64,000 nt of DNA from assembly GCF_041262585.1 (NCBI RefSeq), contig NZ_JBGCBZ010000021.1:72670-136669 (forward strand). Direction: 5' to 3'. This DNA is from JAOEGB01 sp041262585 (GTDB lineage: Bacteria > Actinomycetota > Actinomycetes > Streptosporangiales > Streptosporangiaceae). Numbering within the stretch: the stretch's first letter is position 1; the number at the start of each line of letters is the position of its first letter. Positions 8,635 through 16,392 of this stretch are shown in pieces. Made by a program: the position numbers and the translations under genes. The notes beneath the pieces are model-generated. The model was not told where the DNA came from, did not search any database, and saw only the letters and a list, made by a program, of their open reading frames with translations.

Positions 8635-9712
8635 TCAGGCTTTGAGCTGGGCGGTGAGCTCGTCCGTGCGTGCCGTGCTGCCCCAGAACCACTCCACGTG
8701 GGCCTCCCGGCGCCGGTCCCGCAGCCAGGAGTCGAAGAGGCGCCGCTCGACGACCTTCCTGGTGATCTCGTCCAGAGCCGCGGGCTCCACGGCCAGCACA
8801 CAGGTCACGGCGGAGCCCCCGTCGTCCAGCCTGTGCGGCCCGAGGACCGCGCCCGCCCGCGCGTCCCCGGCCTGCTCGCCGTGGAGGGCGACGAGGTCCT
8901 CCCTGTGGTTGCCCTCCATCCGGCAGGTGGCCAGGCCGCCCAGCATGGCCTCCGTGGCCAGGACGATCGGCTCCTCCCCGTCGCGGAGGCGGGCCGCCGC
9001 GCTCCCGGCCTCGGCGGCGTCGCCGTAGCGGAGCCGTACGACCCGGAGGCGGTCGAAGGCGTCACGGTGCTCGGCGAAGTAGTCCTCGGCCCGCCCGGCC
9101 GTGACCCGGGCCCGCAGCGACGCCACCGCCGCCTCGGCGGCGACGACCTCCTCCAGCCGGGCGTGGCCGATCCCGCGTTCGGCCATCCACGCCTGGGTCG
9201 CCCGTGTGGTGAGCAGACCACGGGCCCGGCGGAAGGCGTCCATCGCGCGCTGCAGCTCCTCGTCGGCCGGATCGGCCCGCGCCGCGGCGACGGCCTCCTC
9301 CACCAGGCAGGCGTTGACCAGGCGGATCGCCAGCCCCGCGTCCCACAGCGCGTCCAGCAGGGAGACGGCCTGCTCGATGAGCACGTCCGTGCCGTTGACC
9401 CGGAGAACGAGCTGCTCGCCCGACCGCTGACCGCCGCGCAGAGGCCAGGGGATCGCGCGGTCAGGGGCGAAGGCCAGAGACACGGTGCCACCGGGGGAGG
9501 GGAGGAGCAGGTCGTAGTGGTAGTCGCCGGTGGCGGCCTCGCGCTGCCACACCAGCCGCATGCCGACCCCCGGGATGGGCCGCGCGCAGTCCGTCGAGCC
9601 GCTTACGCGCCTCGTCCGGCGTCGTTCCGTCCAGCTCGCGCAGCCACCGCAGCGCGTCGCCGAGGACGCCGTCCGTCACGGCGCCGGTGGCCGCTTCCGT
9701 CACGCTGGTCAT
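8635..9712 (-). CDS. RiPP maturation system protein (PpiC-related family) with apparent frameshift
   Basis: The long frame from ATG 9561 encodes 308 residues beginning MRLVWQREA, and its C-terminal half is helix-rich like PpiC/SurA-related proteins; it resembles proteins named putative peptide maturation system protein found beside ATP-grasp RiPP ligases. A second frame from ATG 9712 encodes an N-terminal helical part (start MTSVTEAATG, then WLRELDGTTPDEARKRLDGL) and would run straight into MRLVWQ if one base were removed from the five-C run at 9567-9571. ATG 9712 has a GGAAGGA ribosome site and starts 2 bases after the ATP-grasp stop, so it looks like the true start. Either a sequencing error or a real frameshift mutation is possible. 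Confidence 0.7.
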
Positions 9713-9714
9713 GA

Positions 9715-10701
9715 TCAGGATCCTTCCAGGAGGAGGTCGCAGATGGCCTGGCTGATCGGCAGGCCGGTCAGCTCCTCGATCCAGAGCCACTGGCCGTTGG
9801 GATTGACCTCCAGGAAGACGTACTCGCCCGCCGGAGTGAGGATCAGGTCGAAGGCGCCGTACAGCAGGCCGAGGCGGTCCGCCATGGCCAGGCACCGCCG
9901 GGCGACGTCGCCGGGAAGCCGGTGCACCCGGTGGGGTGTGACGTCCGTGTTGTACCGTCGCCAGTCCAGACGCGACCGGTTGGCCGCCTGCGAGTGGATC
10001 TCGGCGGCGAAGACCCGCCGGCCGACGACGGTGACGCGCAGCTCCACCCGTTTGGGGACGTACTCCTGCACGATGACCGGGCAGAACCGCAGGGCGTCCG
10101 CGTAGGCCACGTCGCGAGGCGAAACCGGCTCGCAGAACCGGGAGATCGTGCCCCCGCCTCGGAGGTTCTCGACCCACGGCGCGCCGAACGGCTTGGTGAC
10201 GATCCGGCCGTCGTGGCGGTCGTGGAAGTCCCACAGCGCCTCGGCCCGCGTCGCGATCAGCGTCTCCGGGATCGCGAAGCCGAGCTCGGCCGCCAGGAGC
10301 AGCTGCGACGACTTGCGCCCGGCCCGCCGGAACACTGACTCCGCCGCGGGCACCTTGCGGCACGGCAGGTGCTCCCAGAGGTCGGAGATCAGAGCCTGGC
10401 TCTCCCGCGCGGCGTGCTCCGCGACCGCGGGGTCGGTCAGCTCCGGGTGGGCGGCAGGCGGAAGCGGACGGCGCCACCACAGGGCGGTCAGCGAGCCGAG
10501 GTCGACCGTGCCGGTCTCGGCGCGGAGCAGACGGCGGACGGGCTCGCCGCGGGGGTACGTCAGCTCGACGTGCGCCTTCGCCGGATAGTGCCGGTGGTCG
10601 AACACCGTGACGCGCGCGCCGCGCGCGGTGAGCAGGCCGCCGACCCGCTCGGCGTGCGAGTCTCCGTCGCCGGTCAGGACGAGAACGTGCGGTGCGGACA
10701 C
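9715..10701 (-). CDS. MvdD-like ATP-grasp RiPP ligase
   Basis: A 328-residue ATP-grasp enzyme with a GTG start. The C-terminal metal/ATP-binding signature FLEVNPNGQWLWIEELTGLPI is characteristic of the MvdC/MvdD/TgmB group, which joins Ser/Thr or Lys side chains of a precursor peptide to Asp/Glu side chains (graspetides). Other ATP-grasp elements are GRIVTKPFGAPW and VIVQEYVPKRVELRVTVVG. It lies between the precursor and the maturation protein on the minus strand. The bond it makes here is inferred from the family, not shown. Confidence 0.85.
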   Translation of the reverse strand: MSAPHVLVLTGDGDSHAERVGGLLTARGARVTVFDHRHYPAKAHVELTYPRGEPVRRLLRAETGTVDLGSLTALWWRRPLPPAAHPELTDPAVAEHAARESQALISDLWEHLPCRKVPAAESVFRRAGRKSSQLLLAAELGFAIPETLIATRAEALWDFHDRHDGRIVTKPFGAPWVENLRGGGTISRFCEPVSPRDVAYADALRFCPVIVQEYVPKRVELRVTVVGRRVFAAEIHSQAANRSRLDWRRYNTDVTPHRVHRLPGDVARRCLAMADRLGLLYGAFDLILTPAGEYVFLEVNPNGQWLWIEELTGLPISQAICDLLLEGS

Positions 10702-10850
10702 GGGTTTCCCCCTGTGCGGCCTCTACGTGGCCTGGGTCTGGCCGGTGTACGGCCTCTGTGCGGGTGGGCTTTCCCCCTCACCCTGCGAGGCCCCGCTTGG
10801 ATCTCGCTTGCGACCGGTTGGAGAACGGCCGAGCCCCGCCGAAAGACGAG

Positions 10851-10877
10851 ACGGGGACGCCGGAACGGCGCCCCCGT
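10851..10877 (-). terminator. Hairpin between RiPP precursor and ligase genes
   Basis: Arms ACGGGGACGCC and GGCGCCCCCGT (one mismatch) close a 5-base loop about 20 bases beyond the precursor stop on the minus strand. No clear T-run follows. A partial terminator or RNA-stabilising hairpin after the precursor gene would give excess precursor over enzyme, as is common in RiPP operons; that role is inferred. Confidence 0.5.
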
Positions 10878-10895
10878 GTGATGCGGCCGGTTTCG

Positions 10896-11045
10896 TCAGT
10901 CGGCGCAGCAGACGCCCGGCGGGTCGATGTAGGTCCCCATGGAGACCTCGACCCGCTGGCCGCCGTGAATGCCGAGCAGCGCGCTCTCGTCGAGTTCGGC
11001 GCCCACGGCGGACAGCTCGCCGAGTTCGGTTCTCGTGGTGCTCAT
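10896..11045 (-). CDS. Putative ATP-grasp RiPP precursor peptide
   Basis: A 49-residue peptide from ATG 11045, which has an AAAAGGGG ribosome site 6 bases upstream. The leader is acidic and helical (TELGELSAVGAELDESALLG), followed by IHGGQ and a short tail MGTYIDPPGVCCAD with Ser/Thr donors and Asp acceptors suitable for side-chain ester or amide links. It lies 194 bases ahead of the ATP-grasp gene in the same direction. An alternative start at ATG 11117 gives 73 residues and adds MYKPFTRRSLND, which faintly resembles the PFxxRxL recognition motif of graspetide leaders; its ribosome site is poorer. The precursor role is inferred from size, position and composition. Confidence 0.65.
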   Translation of the reverse strand: MSTTRTELGELSAVGAELDESALLGIHGGQRVEVSMGTYIDPPGVCCAD

Positions 11046-11168
11046 TTCCATCCCCTTTTCGCAGGAAGGCCGGTCGGCGTCATCGTTCAGCGATCGTCTT
11101 GTGAATGGCTTGTACATGGCTGGATCTTCGCCTCCGCGCCACGCCGCCGGCCGCGCTAGTTTGGGGGC

Positions 11169-11549
11169 ATGAAAACCCTGGTTTTCGACGGCGACTGCGG
11201 GTTCTGCACGACATGTGTGAACTTCGTCGAGCGCCGGATGCGGACTCGCGCGCGGATCACCCCATGGCAGTTCGCCGACCTGGCCGGGCTGGGCACGACG
11301 GCCGAGAGGGCGCGGTACGAACTGCTCTGGGTCGAGGGCCACGACGGGGCCACCAGGGTGTACGGCGGGGCGCAGGCGGTGGCCAGGCTGCTCATCGACG
11401 CCGGGCTGCCGTGGAGCCTTCTGGGCTGGATCGTCCGGATGCCCCCGTTCCGGTGGCTAGCCCACGGTCTCTACCGCCTCGTCGCCGACAACCGCGAGCG
11501 GCTGCCCGGCGGCACCCCCGCCTGCGGGATCAGGCGCTCGGCGGCGTAG
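11169..11549 (+). CDS. DCC family (DUF393) thiol-disulfide oxidoreductase-like protein
   Basis: A 126-residue protein starting MKTLVFDGDCGFCTTCV, which carries the DxxCGFC motif that names the DCC family, a thioredoxin-like group of unknown physiological role. A GGGGG ribosome site precedes ATG 11169. It is divergent from the RiPP precursor and convergent with the membrane-protein remnant, whose frame overlaps its last 93 bases. DUF393 genes often neighbour HTTM-type membrane proteins, as here. Confidence 0.85.
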   Translation: MKTLVFDGDCGFCTTCVNFVERRMRTRARITPWQFADLAGLGTTAERARYELLWVEGHDGATRVYGGAQAVARLLIDAGLPWSLLGWIVRMPPFRWLAHGLYRLVADNRERLPGGTPACGIRRSAA

Positions 11550-11914
11550 CCGTTCCAGCGGCAGGAAGGCCGTCAGGCAGATCACGTGCGGCAGGAAGTG
11601 GATCGTGATCACGGCCCAGGTCGTCAGGTGGAACCCGAGGAAGAACGCCACGCCCGCGTAGAGCCGCCGGCCGCGCAGGAACAGCAGGACCGGTGACGCC
11701 ACCTCGGCCAGCAGGATGCCCCATTGGGCGAACCACAGCAGCCCCGGAACGCTCGCGAAGAACCCGCCGAGGAAGGTGCCGCGGCGGCTGACGGCCCACT
11801 GGAAGGTCGCCCCGTTGGGCCACCCCCACCCGCCCCAGCGGATCTTGGCGTACGCGGACAGGAAGTACGTGGCGACCACCGCGACCTGGACGCAGCGCAC
11901 CGCCCACCCCGCGG
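11457..11914 (-). pseudogene. C-terminal remnant of an HTTM-type (DoxX-like) membrane protein
   Basis: The minus-strand frame reads AAGWAVRCVQVAVVATYF and continues through several hydrophobic helices to LPLERLRRR, which matches the C-terminal half of vitamin K-dependent-carboxylase-like HTTM membrane proteins. No N-terminal half is present: upstream the frame changes into the coding frame of the neighbouring small membrane protein. The simplest reading is an internal deletion that removed the start of this gene and the end of the gene before it. The frame has no own ribosome site. Its end overlaps the DCC gene in antisense. Confidence 0.7.
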
Positions 11915-12322
11915 CCTGTCCCTGAGCTTGATGACTTTGATCATCACATGGAGCGCGGTGATCCGGGGCTCGGCGGGGCGGAGCCTGGCGTGCGCGTCCG
12001 CGAGTTCCTGGAGCAGCGAGGGCTGCCTCGCGTAGCGCCCGAGCTGGCCCTCCAGTTCGGCTCTGCGGATGCCGACGTATTCGGGCTCGATCGGTATTTC
12101 GACCCGGTTGCCCGCAGCGGTGTCCGCTTCGAGGAAGACGGATTTGATCTCTCCATCGGGCGGGATGCTGAACGCGTACTGCACCATGGGCCCGAAGGAA
12201 AACAGGTCATCGGTGCCCGCGACGGTGCCATAGCCGAGCGCGGCCAGAACCACTCCTGTGACGGCAAGACGCCATGCCTTCGCGTTTCGGGAAAGAGTCT
12301 CCTCACCCCCGCGTGAGCTCAT
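11915..12322 (-). pseudogene. N-terminal part of a small anchored protein, fused by deletion to the HTTM remnant
   Basis: From ATG 12322 about 136 residues look authentic: a single transmembrane helix (LAVTGVVLAALGYGTVAG) followed by an extracytoplasmic-looking domain with FGPMVQYAFSIPPDGEI. After HVMIKVIKLRDR the frame turns into Arg/Ser-rich nonsense for about 100 codons, because it runs out of frame across the HTTM remnant. In related loci such a small protein normally stands just before the HTTM gene. The protein, if made, would carry a meaningless tail. The junction is near 11915. Confidence 0.65.
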
Positions 12323-12354
12323 GGGTCAGCAACGTGGCACGCTTAAACCTGAAT

Positions 12355-12380
12355 GATCACTATAAATGTGGACACATTAG
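12355..12380. promoter_or_regulatory. Imperfect palindrome in an AT-rich divergent promoter region
   Basis: In the gap between the minus-strand membrane-protein remnant and the plus-strand TSUP gene, CACTA-TAA-ATGTG and CACATTAGTG form 10-base arms with a 3-base bulge around a GA centre. The surroundings are markedly AT-rich for this genome. It may be an operator for either gene. Downstream, at 12511-12529, a CCCGCC/GGCGGG hairpin precedes the TSUP start. Confidence 0.4.
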
Positions 12381-12553
12381 TGGAACCCCCGCAAAGTCAT
12401 TTTTATCGGTGCCGCACTAAAGCCCTGAGAAGGCCACAGATAAGGCTCAAATGGGCGGAATCGGAATTCGCCCTGGCGGGCCTCCATGACCTCTGCGAAC
12501 GTACGGCGCACCCGCCCTCGGAAGGCGGGAACCGGTGTGGTTGGGTCGGTGCT

Positions 12554-13306
12554 GTGATCGCCGACGTGCTGGGGCTGGCCGGGGTGGGCGTGCTGGCCGG
12601 GGTGGTGAGCACGGTCGTGAGCCTGGCGTCGATCGTCTCGTATCCGGCGCTGCTGGCGTTCGGGCTGCCGCCGCTGAGCGCGAACGTCACCAACACCGTC
12701 GCGCTGCTGTTCACCGGCATGGGCGCGGCCGCCGGGTCGAGGCCCGAGCTGGCCGGACAGGGCAGGCTGCTGCTCCGGCTCGGCTGGGTCACCGCGCTGG
12801 GCGGCGCGGCGGGCGCGGGCCTGCTGCTCGTGACGCCGTCACGGACCTTCGAGCTGATCGCGCCCTGGCTCATCGCCGCCGCGTCGCTGCTCCTGCTCCG
12901 CCCGCCGCGGCCCGGCCATGCGAGCCTGGGAGGCCGGGAGGGCTGGACGTTGCGCGCGGCGCTGTTCGGCGTCGCCGTCTATCTCGGATATTTCGGGGCG
13001 GCGGGCGGCATCATCATGTTCGCGGTGCTCGCCTCGGCGCTCGACCAGCACCCCGCCAGGGTCAACGCCGTCAAGAACGTCGTCTCCGCGCTGGCGAACG
13101 GCGTGGCCGCCGCCGGGTTCGCGCTCTTCGGGCCGGTGCAGTGGTCGGCCGCGGCGCCGCTCGCGGCGGGGTTCCTCGTGGGCGGCTGGCTGGGCCCGGC
13201 GCTCGCCCGCCGGCTTCCCGGGCAGACGCTCCGGATCGCCGCCGCCGTCTGCGGCCTGGCCGTCGCGGTCAAGCTCGGGTTCGACGCCTACCGGGCCACC
13301 CCCTGA
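12554..13306 (+). CDS. TSUP (TauE/SafE) family membrane permease
   Basis: About 250 residues, almost entirely hydrophobic helices, in the arrangement of the TSUP/TauE/SafE anion permease family (N-terminal LAGVVSTVVSLASIVSYPAL and a matching second half FFGVAVYLGYFGAAGGI-like segment around residue 145). These carriers export or import sulfur-containing anions or organic acids. The GTG at 12554 is chosen because the first 67 codons of the longer open frame from 12353 are not membrane-like; no strong ribosome site decides it. The substrate is unknown. Confidence 0.8.
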   Translation: MIADVLGLAGVGVLAGVVSTVVSLASIVSYPALLAFGLPPLSANVTNTVALLFTGMGAAAGSRPELAGQGRLLLRLGWVTALGGAAGAGLLLVTPSRTFELIAPWLIAAASLLLLRPPRPGHASLGGREGWTLRAALFGVAVYLGYFGAAGGIIMFAVLASALDQHPARVNAVKNVVSALANGVAAAGFALFGPVQWSAAAPLAAGFLVGGWLGPALARRLPGQTLRIAAAVCGLAVAVKLGFDAYRATP

Positions 13307-13310
13307 CCGG

Positions 13311-13478
13311 TCAGGGGGTGGGCGCCGAGGTGGCTTCGGCGTGCCGGGCGCGGAGGCGCTCCCGGATCTCCTCCGGGGTGTACGCCCGGCGCCTGCGCTC
13401 CGCGCGGGCGATCACCACGCCGGTCGCCGCGACCCCCGCGAAGGCCGCCAGACCGAGAATCTTCCACCACCGCCGCAT
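13311..13478 (-). CDS. Small single-pass membrane protein (55 residues)
   Basis: Too short for usual ORF cut-offs. From ATG 13478 the minus strand reads MRRWWKILGLAAFAGVAATG and continues with a basic patch (RAERRRRAYTPEE) and an amphipathic helix to the TGA at 13311. The layout is one transmembrane helix with a cytosolic basic, helical tail. It is divergent from the YiiX-like gene (start 13496, 17 bases away) and convergent with the TSUP gene (5 bases). Strong third-position GC and a sensible hydropathy profile support it; the function is unknown. Confidence 0.6.
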   Translation of the reverse strand: MRRWWKILGLAAFAGVAATGVVIARAERRRRAYTPEEIRERLRARHAEATSAPTP

Positions 13479-13495
13479 GTGCTTAGGCTACTGGT

Positions 13496-14200
13496 GTGCC
13501 TGGCATACGGATAAGTCTCGACAAAGCCATCGACCTCACCCGGACCGGCGACGTGTGGGTGTTCCGGGGGCGCACGGTGCCCGACCGGGCCATCCAGGTC
13601 ACCACGAACAGCCCCGTCAACCACGTGGGCATGGCGGTCGTCATCGAGGACCTGCCTCCGCTGATGTGGCACGCCGAGCTGGGCCGTTCGCTGCCCGACC
13701 TGTGGTCGGACACGCACCAGCGCGGCGTCCAGCTTCACGACCTGCGCGACGCGGTCCGCGTCTGGGCCACCAAGTACGGCCAGCGGGCCTGGCTGCGCCA
13801 GCTCGAACCTCCCGCGGGCCGGGACATGGAGGACGCCGTCCTGCGCACGATCGCCCGCCTCGACGGCACGCCGTTCCCATCGACGGCCCGGCTCGCCGGC
13901 CGTTGGCTGCGCGGGCGGCTGCCCAACCTCAAGGAGTTCCTCAACCTCAGACGGAGCGACACCGCTCTGGAGACGGCCTACTGCGCGGAGGTCGTCGCCG
14001 TCACCTATGAGGCCATGGGGCTGCTGCCGGGGGGGCGCCGCCCGAACTGGTACGACCCGGGCAGGTTCTGGAGCGGGGACAACCTCTCCCTGACCGGCGG
14101 GGCGCGGCTCGGCGGGGAGATCGCCGTGGACATCCCTGGGGACATCCCTGGCGACATCCCTGGCGACATCCCGGGGAACGTCCCGCCGGTCACACCCTAG
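13496..14200 (+). CDS. YiiX/YebB-like NlpC/P60 family hydrolase with a DIPG repeat tail
   Basis: A 234-residue protein whose core shows the permuted papain-like layout of YiiX-type NlpC/P60 enzymes: an early GDVWVFRGR and histidine in NHVGMAVV, and a late cysteine in ETAYCAEVVAVTYE. This family hydrolyses amide or ester bonds in peptidoglycan or lipids. There is no signal peptide. The last 20 or so residues consist of four tandem GDIP units encoded by a 12-bp repeat at 14129-14176. The start is GTG 13496, with only 17 bases to the divergent small membrane-protein gene. Confidence 0.75.
   Translation: MPGIRISLDKAIDLTRTGDVWVFRGRTVPDRAIQVTTNSPVNHVGMAVVIEDLPPLMWHAELGRSLPDLWSDTHQRGVQLHDLRDAVRVWATKYGQRAWLRQLEPPAGRDMEDAVLRTIARLDGTPFPSTARLAGRWLRGRLPNLKEFLNLRRSDTALETAYCAEVVAVTYEAMGLLPGGRRPNWYDPGRFWSGDNLSLTGGARLGGEIAVDIPGDIPGDIPGDIPGNVPPVTP
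14129..14176 (+). repeat. 12-bp coding tandem repeat (four units)
   Basis: Four near-identical copies of GACATCCCTGGN encode Asp-Ile-Pro-Gly repeats at the end of the YiiX-like protein. The unit length keeps the frame. The near identity suggests recent expansion. Confidence 0.85.
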
Positions 14201-14287
14201 GGACGATTTCACGACGACCGTCAACCTGGCACGGCGGCGGCGCGTCAGACTACGCACCGTTCGTACAGACGTGGAGGGCAGGGGCCT

Positions 14288-14512
14288 ATGCCTACTCCTG
14301 AGATCCGCCGCGAAGGTCTCGCTGATCTCAATGAACGCGAATGTCAGGCGCGCCGGGCGCTCGACGCGATACGACGTCAAGGCCCGGAGGCGGTGCAGGA
14401 GGAGACGCTCCGGATGAAGGCCGAGCTGGTCCGGCTGTACGGCTGGGAGGGGTACGAGCGCGTCATGGCCAAGATGGAGAGCGACCTGGCCCGGCTGCGC
14501 GACCCGCGCTGA
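14288..14512 (+). CDS. Small hypothetical helical protein
   Basis: A 74-residue, charged, helix-rich protein (LNERECQARRALDAIRRQG near residues 14-32, YGWEGYERVMAKMESDLARL near the end). GGAGGGCAGGGG precedes the ATG at 14288. It does not match a family I can name. It stands alone between the YiiX-like gene and the intergenic repeat region. Confidence 0.6.
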   Translation: MPTPEIRREGLADLNERECQARRALDAIRRQGPEAVQEETLRMKAELVRLYGWEGYERVMAKMESDLARLRDPR

Positions 14513-14555
14513 ACACGGCTGCCGGGAGCCTTCGGCTGATTCCGCACCCTCGGGG

Positions 14556-14672
14556 TGCATGATCACGAATGACGTATGGCCAGGTCCGTAGCCATACATG
14601 GGAACCCTGCATGATCACGCCCGGCGTCGGCGCACGTCAACGCGGGTCCGCCGGAACCTATGCATGATCACC
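14556..14672 (-). repeat. Three copies of the dispersed TGATCA-core element
   Basis: TGCATGATCACG occurs at 14556-14567 and 14608-14619, and TGCATGATCACC at 14661-14672. The second copy is preceded by GGGAACCC and the third by CGGAACCTA, the reverse complement of the GGTTCC seen after the core in other copies. They fill the gap between the small hypothetical gene and the promoter of the ABC/LLM operon. No coding frame is supported. Confidence 0.8.
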
Positions 14673-14687
14673 ATTACATAAATATCG

Positions 14688-14725
14688 TTGACATCCAATC
14701 CTTCTATTCCTACTGTACGAGTAGG
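14688..14725 (+). promoter_or_regulatory. Promoter of the ABC/LLM operon with overlapping inverted repeat
   Basis: TTGACA at 14688-14693 and TACTGT at 14711-14716, 17 bases apart, make a good sigma-70-like promoter in an AT-rich patch. The inverted repeat CCTAC-N7-GTAGG at 14709-14725 covers the -10 element and is a candidate operator. AAAGGAAAGG at about 14730 is the ribosome site for the GTG start at 14749. Regulator and signal are unknown. Confidence 0.65.
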
Positions 14726-14748
14726 TTTTAAAGGAAAGGGCGCTTAAC

Positions 14749-16392
14749 GTGCACCAGAGAACTCTCGCCGGTCTGATCGTTCCCGTAGTCGCTCTGCTCG
14801 CGCTGACCGCCTGCGGGGGCGCCCCCGCCGTGCGGAAGGATCCGGGCGGCGCCCCCACCAGGGGCGGGAAGCTGACCTTCGCGGTCAACGCCGAGCCCAC
14901 CTGCCTCGACCCCCACCAGAGCCCGCAGGACGTGACGGGCCTGTTCACCCGCCCCGCGCTCGACTCGCTCGTCTCCCTCGACACCGAGGGGAACATCCAC
15001 CCGTGGCTGGCGACCTCCTGGAAGGTCTCGCCCGACCAGAAGAGCTACACCTTCACGCTGCGCAAGGGTGTGAAGTTCAGCGACGGCACCGCGTTCGACG
15101 CCGCGGCCGTGAAGGCCAACCTCGACCACATCGTCAGCCCGGCGACCAAGTCGCAGCTCGCCGCGGGGTTCATCACGCCCTACACCGGCACGGATGTGGT
15201 GGACCAGTACACCGCCAAGGTCAACTTCTCCAAGCCCCACTCGCCGTTCCTCGCGGCGCTCGCCACGGCGTACTTCGGCATCGAGTCGCCCCAGTCGCTC
15301 AAGCAGCCACAGGACACGCTCTGCGGGAAGGTCGTCGGCTCGGGGCCGTTCGTCATCGACGCGTGGACGCCCAAGCAGGGCATCACCTACCACCGCAACC
15401 CCGGCTACAACTGGGCGCCGGAGAACGCCAAGCACCAGGGCGAGGCCTACCTCGACAACCTCGAGATGAAGGTCATCACGGAGAACGCCGTCCGGCTGGG
15501 CGCGCTCACCAGTGGCCAGGTCGACGCCATCGCCAGCGTCCCGCCGATCAGCGTGAAGCAGGTCAAGGCCAGCCCGGCGCTGACGGTCGAGACGCGCCAG
15601 GCTCCCGGCGGCAACTACAACTACTACCCGAACACTGCCTCCGGCGTGTTCACGGACAAGCGCGTACGGCAGGCGTTCCGCGACGGGATCGACTTCGCCA
15701 CCATCGTGAACAAGCTCTACTTCGGGACCTACCAGCCCGCCTCCAGCCCGGTGTCACCCAGCACGGCCGGCTACGACAAGGGCACCGAGACCCAGTGGAA
15801 GTACGACCCGGCCGAGGCCGCGCGGCTGCTCGACGAGGCCGGCTGGACCGCCCGGGACTCGGAGGGCTACCGCACCAAGGACGGCAAGCGGCTGACCGTG
15901 CGGTGGCCGTTCTTCAAGGCCACCGTCCGGGAGGGCCGCGACACGCTGACCGACCAGGTGCAGGCCGAGGCGAAGAAGCTCGGGATCGACGTGGCCATCA
16001 CCAACCCGCCCAGCATCGGCGAGTTCGTCACGACGTTCATCAAGGGCGACTACGACCTCGTCGACTTCAGCTGGCAGCGGGCCGACGGCGACGCCCTGCG
16101 GAACCTGTTCGCCATCGACAGCATCTCCACGCCCACCGTGTTCGGCCAGAACGCCGCCCGCTACTCCGACAAGGAGGTCGACGGCTGGCTGAACGACGCG
16201 CTGGCCACCACCGACAACGCCAAGCGCGCCGAGCTCTACGCCAAGGTGCAGCACAAGGTGACCGACGAGGCCGTGGTCTTCCCCGTCTACATCTTCAACT
16301 ACGTGCTGGGAGCCTCGAAGAAGACGCACGGCATCGGATGGGAGCCCCAGGCGTACCCCACCTTCTACGACGCGTGGGTCGTCCAGGGATGA
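14749..16392 (+). CDS. ABC transporter substrate-binding lipoprotein (peptide/nickel family)
   Basis: A 547-residue family 5 solute-binding protein. The N-terminus is a lipoprotein signal with lipobox LTAC (Cys22), so it should be anchored outside the membrane. The body shows typical elements: GGKLTFAVNAEPTCLDPHQS, then YTFTLRKGVKFSDGTAFDAAAVKAN, and late RVRQAFRDGIDF. It delivers its ligand to the two permeases encoded next. The ligand is unknown; the four downstream monooxygenases suggest a small sulfur- or nitrogen-containing compound rather than a peptide. It overlaps the next gene by 4 bases. Confidence 0.93.
   Translation: MHQRTLAGLIVPVVALLALTACGGAPAVRKDPGGAPTRGGKLTFAVNAEPTCLDPHQSPQDVTGLFTRPALDSLVSLDTEGNIHPWLATSWKVSPDQKSYTFTLRKGVKFSDGTAFDAAAVKANLDHIVSPATKSQLAAGFITPYTGTDVVDQYTAKVNFSKPHSPFLAALATAYFGIESPQSLKQPQDTLCGKVVGSGPFVIDAWTPKQGITYHRNPGYNWAPENAKHQGEAYLDNLEMKVITENAVRLGALTSGQVDAIASVPPISVKQVKASPALTVETRQAPGGNYNYYPNTASGVFTDKRVRQAFRDGIDFATIVNKLYFGTYQPASSPVSPSTAGYDKGTETQWKYDPAEAARLLDEAGWTARDSEGYRTKDGKRLTVRWPFFKATVREGRDTLTDQVQAEAKKLGIDVAITNPPSIGEFVTTFIKGDYDLVDFSWQRADGDALRNLFAIDSISTPTVFGQNAARYSDKEVDGWLNDALATTDNAKRAELYAKVQHKVTDEAVVFPVYIFNYVLGASKKTHGIGWEPQAYPTFYDAWVVQG

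Noticed and set aside
10896..11342. 148-codon frame ending as the RiPP precursor
   Set aside because: The upstream part is antisense to the DCC gene; only the last 49 to 73 codons make sense as a peptide.
11937..11946. TTGATCATCA as another copy of the dispersed element
   Set aside because: It lies within coding sequence and lacks the TGCA side and the GGTTCC flank, so it is probably chance.
13288..13470. 60-codon minus-strand frame starting MVEDSRSGG
   Set aside because: It is the wrong frame of the 55-residue membrane-protein gene, which has the hydrophobic helix and better codon use.
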